DNA from: Stomoxys calcitrans
Lineage: Eukaryota > Arthropoda > Insecta > Diptera > Muscidae
NCBI RefSeq assembly: GCF_963082655.1
Contig: NC_081555.1
Span: 151,131,005-151,195,004, forward strand
Direction: 5' to 3'
DNA length: 64,000 nt
Positions 59,041 to 64,000 of this stretch are shown in pieces. The notes below the pieces were generated by a model, which saw only the letters and a list, made by a program, of their open reading frames with translations, was not told the DNA's origin and ran no database searches. Position 1 is the stretch's first letter. The number at the start of each line of letters is the position of its first letter. The translations under genes and the position numbers were made by a program.

Positions 59041-60182
59041 AGATCGGGCTTTTGGTCTTCCCGGGTTGGTTGTACCACAGTGTTTGCCTTCAAAAGACTC
59101 CTTTGCTGGAGCTTCTTCATCCATTCTGACAACATGACCTAGCCAACGCAGCCGTTGTATTTTGATGCGTGTAACTATGCTATCTCCATTATCGCAAACT
59201 GGTTCATATATTTTACGAAGAATCTCTTACGAAGTACTCATGCTTCAGAACCATATAACAGCACGGGTAGTATCAGTGTCTTGTATAGTGTAATCTTCAT
59301 CTGTCGCAAGGTGGCCTTGTTTCTAAACTGCTTACTTAGTCCAAAGTAGCATCTGTTTGCCTGTATTATTCTTCGCTTAATCTCAAAACTGGTGTTATTC
59401 GTTTCGGTTACGGCGGTGCCGAGGTAGATAAAGTTACTGACAGTCTCAAAGTTGTGGTTCCCAACTTTCTCCATGTTCTTTATCTGCTCGGTTGTGCAAG
59501 GCTTTTTGGGAGTGGAAACCATCCATTTCGTCTTATCTCCATTTACAGCCAGACGCATTTTCATTGACTCTCTTTCGATTCTTTCAAAGGCTGCAGTTAC
59601 TACTTTCGGTGACCGACCTATGATATCGATGTCGTCGGCATAGGCGAGTAGCATGTGTTCTCTTGTGATTAGTGTGCCATATCTATTCACTTCTGCATCT
59701 CGTATAATCTTCTCCAGCAGGATATTAAAGAGATCACACGATAGGCTGTCTCCTTGTCTGAAACCTCGTTTGGTATTAAATGGTTCGGAGAGATTCTTTC
59801 CTATTCTTACTGAGGAACGCGTATCAGCAAGCGTCATCCTGCAGAGTCTTATTAATTTTTGCAGGGATACCAAACTCAGACATGGCTTGAAATACCTTTG
59901 AACGTAAAGGAGTATCGAAGGCGGCTTTGTAGTCAACGAAGAGATGGTAGGTGTTGATTTGTCCATCTCGGGTCTTTTCCAGGATTGGCGCAGTGTGAAT
60001 ATCTGGTCTAGGGTGGATTTACCAGGTCTAAAGCCGCCTTGGTAGGGTCCAATTATCTCACTGACTTTAGGTTTCAATCTTTCACACAGTACGCTCGAGA
60101 GTATCTTGTATGCGATGGGGAGGAGACTTATTCCTCTGTAGTTGGTACATTCCGTCTTGTCTTCTTTATGCACCCATAGCAA
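59041..60182 (-). pseudogene. RTE-like LINE, reverse transcriptase part, copy 2b
   Basis: Reverse strand. The frame 59238-60182 (314 codons) runs from TECTNYRGISLLPIAYKI through GGFRPGKSTLDQIF, GDSLSCDLFNILLE and YADDIDIIG to LPVLLYGSEA. The C-terminal scrap MDEEAPAKESFEG lies near 59060-59124. Between about 59870 and 59985 the reading is shifted and later restored, so two frameshifts cancel out. It is more complete than copy 1 around residues KMRLAVNGDKT. The 5' side is cut at 60182 by family B. Confidence 0.8.
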
Positions 60183-60660
60183 CTATATCGAAAAATCATC
60201 CGATTTGGACCAAATTCGTTACTAACATTGAGTGCTCTAATAAATACAAGCCACTGTAAAATATTAGTTCAATATTGGTCTTGTTGGCAGTTTTATCCAA
60301 ATATAGACCGATTATATATAGACCACACGGATATCGAAAAGCGTAACACAAGTCATTGTGTCAAATTTGTGCGAAATCGGAAAAAAATTCCCTTTTATGG
60401 GTCCAAGATCTTAAGTAGAGAGATCGGTCTATATGGCAGCGATATCCAAATCTAGACAGATCTGGGCCAAATTAAAGACGGATGTCGAGTGGCCTAACAC
60501 TACTCACAGTCTTAAATGTCAGAAAAAATGGATAGTAAATCAGGTTTTTATAGCATAAGTCCTACAATCGGTAGATCTGTTTATATGGGTACTACATCAA
60601 GATATAGTCCGATGTAGCCCATCTTCGAACTTAACCTGAATATGAAAAAAAAAGAGTTTC
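60183..60660 (-). mobile_element. Family B fragment, reverse
   Basis: Three units, including GAGAGATCGGTCTATATGGC, ending in the 5' block near 60655 (CCCATCTTCGAACTTAACCT). Confidence 0.6.
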
Positions 60661-61135
60661 AGCTATGTCTATTTTTATACCCATCACTATAGTATGGGGT
60701 TATACTCATCTCGTCATTCCGTTCGTAACACTTCGAAATATTGATCTAGGACCCCATAAGGTATATATATTCTTGATCGTCTCGACATTCTAAATCGAAC
60801 TAGCCATGTCCGTCCGTCCGTCTGTCGAAATCACGATAGCAGTCGAACGCGTAAAGCTAGCCGTTTGAAATTTTGCACAGATACTTAAAATTGATGTAGA
60901 TCGCTGGGCATTGTAAATGGGCCATATCGGTTCAGATTTGGATATAGCTCCCATATATACCGATCTCCCGATTCGATTTCTTGAGCCCCTGGAAGCCGAA
61001 CTTTTCATCCGATTTGGCTAAAAATTTTGCACATAGTGTTATGACTTCCAACAACTGTGTCAAGTACGGTCGAATTTGGCCTATAACCAGATATAGCTCC
61101 CATATTTAGCAGAATCCTTCGGTAGTGGGTATAAG
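60661..61135 (+). mobile_element. Family A element, short, decayed
   Basis: It starts TTTTATACCCATCACTATAG, with two units, and ends near CCTTCGGTAGTGGGTATAAG without the GC palindrome. Confidence 0.6.
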
Positions 61136-61269
61136 GAATTCGCAAAGCCACATGATTGCCCCAGATCAAGAAGTAATGAATCAAATTGATCACGATGTGA
61201 TAGATGGAAGGCTACCTGAAGCCTTACCCAAAAACCCCATTCTATTGAAGCCAAGATTGCTGCATACCA

Positions 61270-62275
61270 AGCAAGCCTGCAAAAGTCAACGAAATAATTG
61301 GGCCCTAACAGTGTGGCTTTAGACATTGGAAATCCACAGTATGCCAGATATTTGCAATGCGCCAAATCCTGAAAAAAAAACCTGAGAAGGACGAATCAAC
61401 ACCTATCATCATTCGTTGACATTAAAGCAGGTTCCGACAGCCCTATACGTTCAAAGGTATTCCAAGTCATGTCTGAGTTTGGAATCCCTGTAAAACTGGT
61501 ACGACTTTACAGGATGACGCTTGCTGATACATGCTCTCCAGTTAAAATAGGAAAAGAACCGGAGGAAGCAATTGTAGCGTTTGAAAGTATCGAAAGAGAA
61601 TCATCGAAAATGGGTTTGACAGTAAGACAAAGTGAATGATATCAATAAGGCCCTGTTAATCAGTACAGATAAAGAAAATGGAGTAAGTTGGGAACTACGA
61701 GATATTCAGCAACATTATCTACCTCTGCACCGCCATAACAGATGCTGCTTTCGACTGAGCAAGCAGCTGAGGATCAAAGCTACCTCTCGGCAGACGAATA
61801 TTGCACTAAAAAAGACACTGATACTACCAGCGCTGTTGTATGGCTCCGGAGTATAGGTAATTGCGAAAGCAGATGAAGTAGTACTTGGAGTGCTTGAGAG
61901 AAAAATACTTCGTAAAATATATGGACCCGTTAATGGAGAATACAGGCGTCGTATGAACCACTGTATGACGACAATAGCATAGTTAAAAATATCCAAATAC
62001 GGCGGTTGCTTTGGCTAGGTCATGTTGTCAAAATGAATGAATGCGAAAGCAGATGAAGTAGTACTTGGAGTGCTTGAGAGAAAAATACTTCGTAAAATAT
62101 ATGGACCCGTTAATGGAGAATACAGGCTTCGCATGAACCACTATATGACGACAATAGCATAGTTAAAACTATCCAAATACGGCGGTTGCTTTGGATAGGT
62201 CATGTTGTCAAACGCTATTCTCAGTTCGTCTAATAGGACAAATGTTCCGTCATAGCTGATTAAAGTAAAAACTTA
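61270..62275 (+). pseudogene. RTE-like LINE, heavily decayed copy 3 with inner duplication
   Basis: It starts at AAAGTCAACGAAATAATTGG, matching copy 1 at the same place in the reverse transcriptase. It keeps scraps such as RQTNIALKKTLILPALLYGS and VVLGVLERKILRKIYGP, and ends with the same 3' end (CCGTCATAGCTGATTAAAG). About 170 bp (61863-62031) is repeated at 62043-62211. Many stops and deletions. Confidence 0.75.
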
Positions 62276-62289
62276 AGTTTATAACCTCC

Positions 62290-62375
62290 TAATGGTGGCG
62301 ATATTTGCACACCCAGACGTTCGGCGTCATAGGCGGACATGCTAACCACTGCTTTGCAGTAACCTCCAGTCGAAG
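62290..62375 (-). mobile_element. tRNA-derived SINE head, reverse
   Basis: CGTTCGGCGTCATAGGCGGA, CATGCTAACCACTGC and AGTAACCTCC are the reverse of the SINE head. The B box has decayed. Confidence 0.65.
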
Positions 62376-63199
62376 CTGTTATATATGAAGCAAATATATA
62401 TATATATATGACAGTTGCCCAACTTTTCTTTGACTCCTGCTATCCAACTTTTGCTTGACCCCTCCTCAGACCAAAAACTGCAAACGGAATATAAATAAAA
62501 ATAAGATGAAAATCGTTTGCTCTTACCGAAGATGTTACAAGTGGTGTTTGTCGTTGGTGATGGTAACGTATTGATCACATAAAATTACCGAACATTTTGT
62601 CAGTTTTAGCCATCCTTGTTGACCCTTAAAGAATATCCTCAAGGGCTTATGTTCGCTTGGCATAAACACCCGCATGCATAATAACAACACCACACAACTC
62701 AGCACCGACTATCGGAGAGATTGTCACCAATGCTTTTTGTAAGGGGGAAACTTAACATGCCAAAAACATGAGATCTCTTAGCGTATCGTTGAATATCGAA
62801 AAACTGTTGTAAAATCACTCAGAGACGCCGAATTGTACAGATTTTTTCTTCTTTTAAACTTACTTGCCTACTGCCTACCTACATGAATATCCAATGAATG
62901 ATAAAGAAGACAGCAGCAAGAAAAAAAAAACTCAACAATAGCCGATACAAGTCGATATGTCGGCATGGAGAACATGGGCATCCGTTTTAGCGTAAATACT
63001 TTTACGCGTTCAACTTTAGAGAGAGAGAGAGCTTATGAGCTTTTTTGTTGTTTAGCTGCCTAAGTGAAAAAAATAAACAACAGTAGAACTGATACTTGAT
63101 TTCCTGTGCTAGTTGTAGAAACAGGGATGTTTAGGGGGTTTGCATGAATTATAGTAATAAGGCCTGCTGTTTCATATATAGGGGCGCACTTCGCTGCGC
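62376..63199. other. Non-repetitive stretch without a clear gene
   Basis: An AT dinucleotide run lies at about 62394-62410, an A run at 62920 and GAGAGAGAGAGA at 63019-63030. No frame with recognisable similarity. AGATGTTACAAGTGG and other local motifs give no support for coding. Confidence 0.3.
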
Positions 63200-63450
63200 C
63201 TTCTTTAACTCACTTTTACCTTTTATTTGAGCCCTATACTGCCATGGTCAGCAAGTAAGTCCTATTTTGGGCGGAGTTCTGGAGAGGGAACTCTTAGGCC
63301 AGAATGTGAATGCCGAGTTCGTTCTATACTTATAAATACGTTTTTGTGGTTTGGTGGACTTGGAGGCCGCTGTAGCGCAGAGTCATCATGTCAGTGTATG
63401 ACGCTAAACACTTGGTTTCGAATCCTGGCGAGAACATCAGAAATAAAATT
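63200..63450 (+). repeat. Family D fragment followed by a SINE head
   Basis: 63200-63360 resembles family D (TTTTATTTGAGCCCTATACT, GCCATGGTCAGCAAGTAAG). 63361-63450 is a SINE head: TGTAGCGCAGAG, B box GGTTTCGAATCC with one extra T, then CTGGCGAGAACATCAG. 63451-63749 has no recognisable feature. Confidence 0.6.
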
Positions 63451-63749
63451 TACAGCGCAAAAGTTTTGCCACATCGAAAAATCTTGAAAATAATTCTGGA
63501 ACTTTTGAAGGGATAGAAATTTGAACATGAGACTTAACATTGTCAATGTTGAGTTGTTTTCCAATATGCTTGCAACCTAAGTAGGTCCAGAGGCTTGAAA
63601 TTTGTACACCTCGAGCATGCCAAATTTTGAATTGATTAGCAATCAGTCATTTATGGGCCGGCTTGATTTTTTAAAGAAAGAGCTCCTAAAACCCTACAAA
63701 AAACATGCTGAAGTCTCTAATGGTTTATGAGTTTTTGGAGGTACAATAA

Positions 63750-64000
63750 TTTTTTTATCTCCAACACCACCATAGGATGGGGGTATACTTATCTAGTCAT
63801 TCCGTTTGTAAGACCTCGAAGTATTGATTTTTTTTTTTGTTATGATTATCCGATTTTGATGAAATAAAGGACAGTGAGTTGTGTTAGACCCTTCGACATA
63901 GTTCTTCAATTTGGCCCAGATCGGTTCAGATTTGAATATAGCTGCCATATAGACCGATCTCTCGATTTAAGGTTTTGGGCCCATAAAAGGTGTATTAATT
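63750..64000 (+). mobile_element. Family B element, 5' part (cut by window end)
   Basis: The 5' block CACCACCATAGGATGGGGGT and CATTCCGTTTGTAAGACC is followed, after a T run, directly by family B units (CCCTTCGACATAGTTCTTCA, GCCATATAGACCGATCTCTC). Confidence 0.7.

Noticed and set aside
58290..60182. Twin-primed 5' inversion of the RTE copy
   Set aside because: In twin priming the inverted 5' part joins the 5' side of the 3' part; here it joins the C-terminal side, so the geometry is wrong.

Overview
The window looks like nuclear DNA of a higher (cyclorrhaphous) fly, most likely a calyptrate muscid of the Stomoxys/Musca type. The species is an inference. It rests on an intronless achaete-like proneural gene, short-intron Ly6 genes, and dense AT-rich dispersed repeats. 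Only a small part of the 64 kb codes for host protein; nearly everything else is transposable elements, many nested in one another.

Host genes. Two tandem plus-strand paralogues (1172-11796 and 17208-21165) each encode a 152-residue secreted, probably GPI-anchored Ly6/uPAR protein with ten cysteines. They share exon lengths and splice phases, but their first introns are filled with repeats (10.1 kb and 3.4 kb). Both have paired GATA motifs and a TATA-like box just upstream. At 46834-47760 lies the bHLH proneural gene achaete (308 residues). It has a TATA box, an upstream match to the Hairy-binding site known from Drosophila achaete, and 3'UTR motifs matching the proneural box.

Mobile DNA. 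A complete 9.3 kb BEL/Pao LTR retrotransposon (23481-32786) has LTRs that look identical, a 5-bp target duplication, an uninterrupted 1777-codon gag-pol frame and an extra zinc-knuckle frame between pol and the 3' LTR. That extra frame can be joined in phase by a splice to a start codon in the leader. Other elements are three damaged RTE-like LINE copies (53263-55040, 58290-60182, 61270-62275), two other LINE reverse transcriptase fragments (17345-17675, 50126-50943), two mariner-type transposase remnants (33391-33930, 41640-42370), two TA-flanked MITEs and several copies of a tRNA-derived SINE.

Most of the bulk is a set of related non-coding elements, called families A, B, C and E here. They carry a hairpin near the 5' end, a matching subterminal inverted repeat near the 3' end, a GC-rich palindrome followed by a common ACTTGTT end, and a core of 150-170 bp tandem units. 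This architecture resembles non-autonomous Helentron/DINE-1-like rolling-circle elements. Head-to-tail trimers at 5801-9230 fit that reading. A fifth repeat family (D) serves as an insertion target.

Layout: 1-21.3 kb Ly6 pair and its repeats; 21.3-33.4 kb repeats and the BEL element; 33.4-46 kb repeats with transposase remnants; 46-48.2 kb achaete; 48.2-64 kb repeats and LINE wreckage. Most short open frames in the window are read-through of the repeat units and are not genes.
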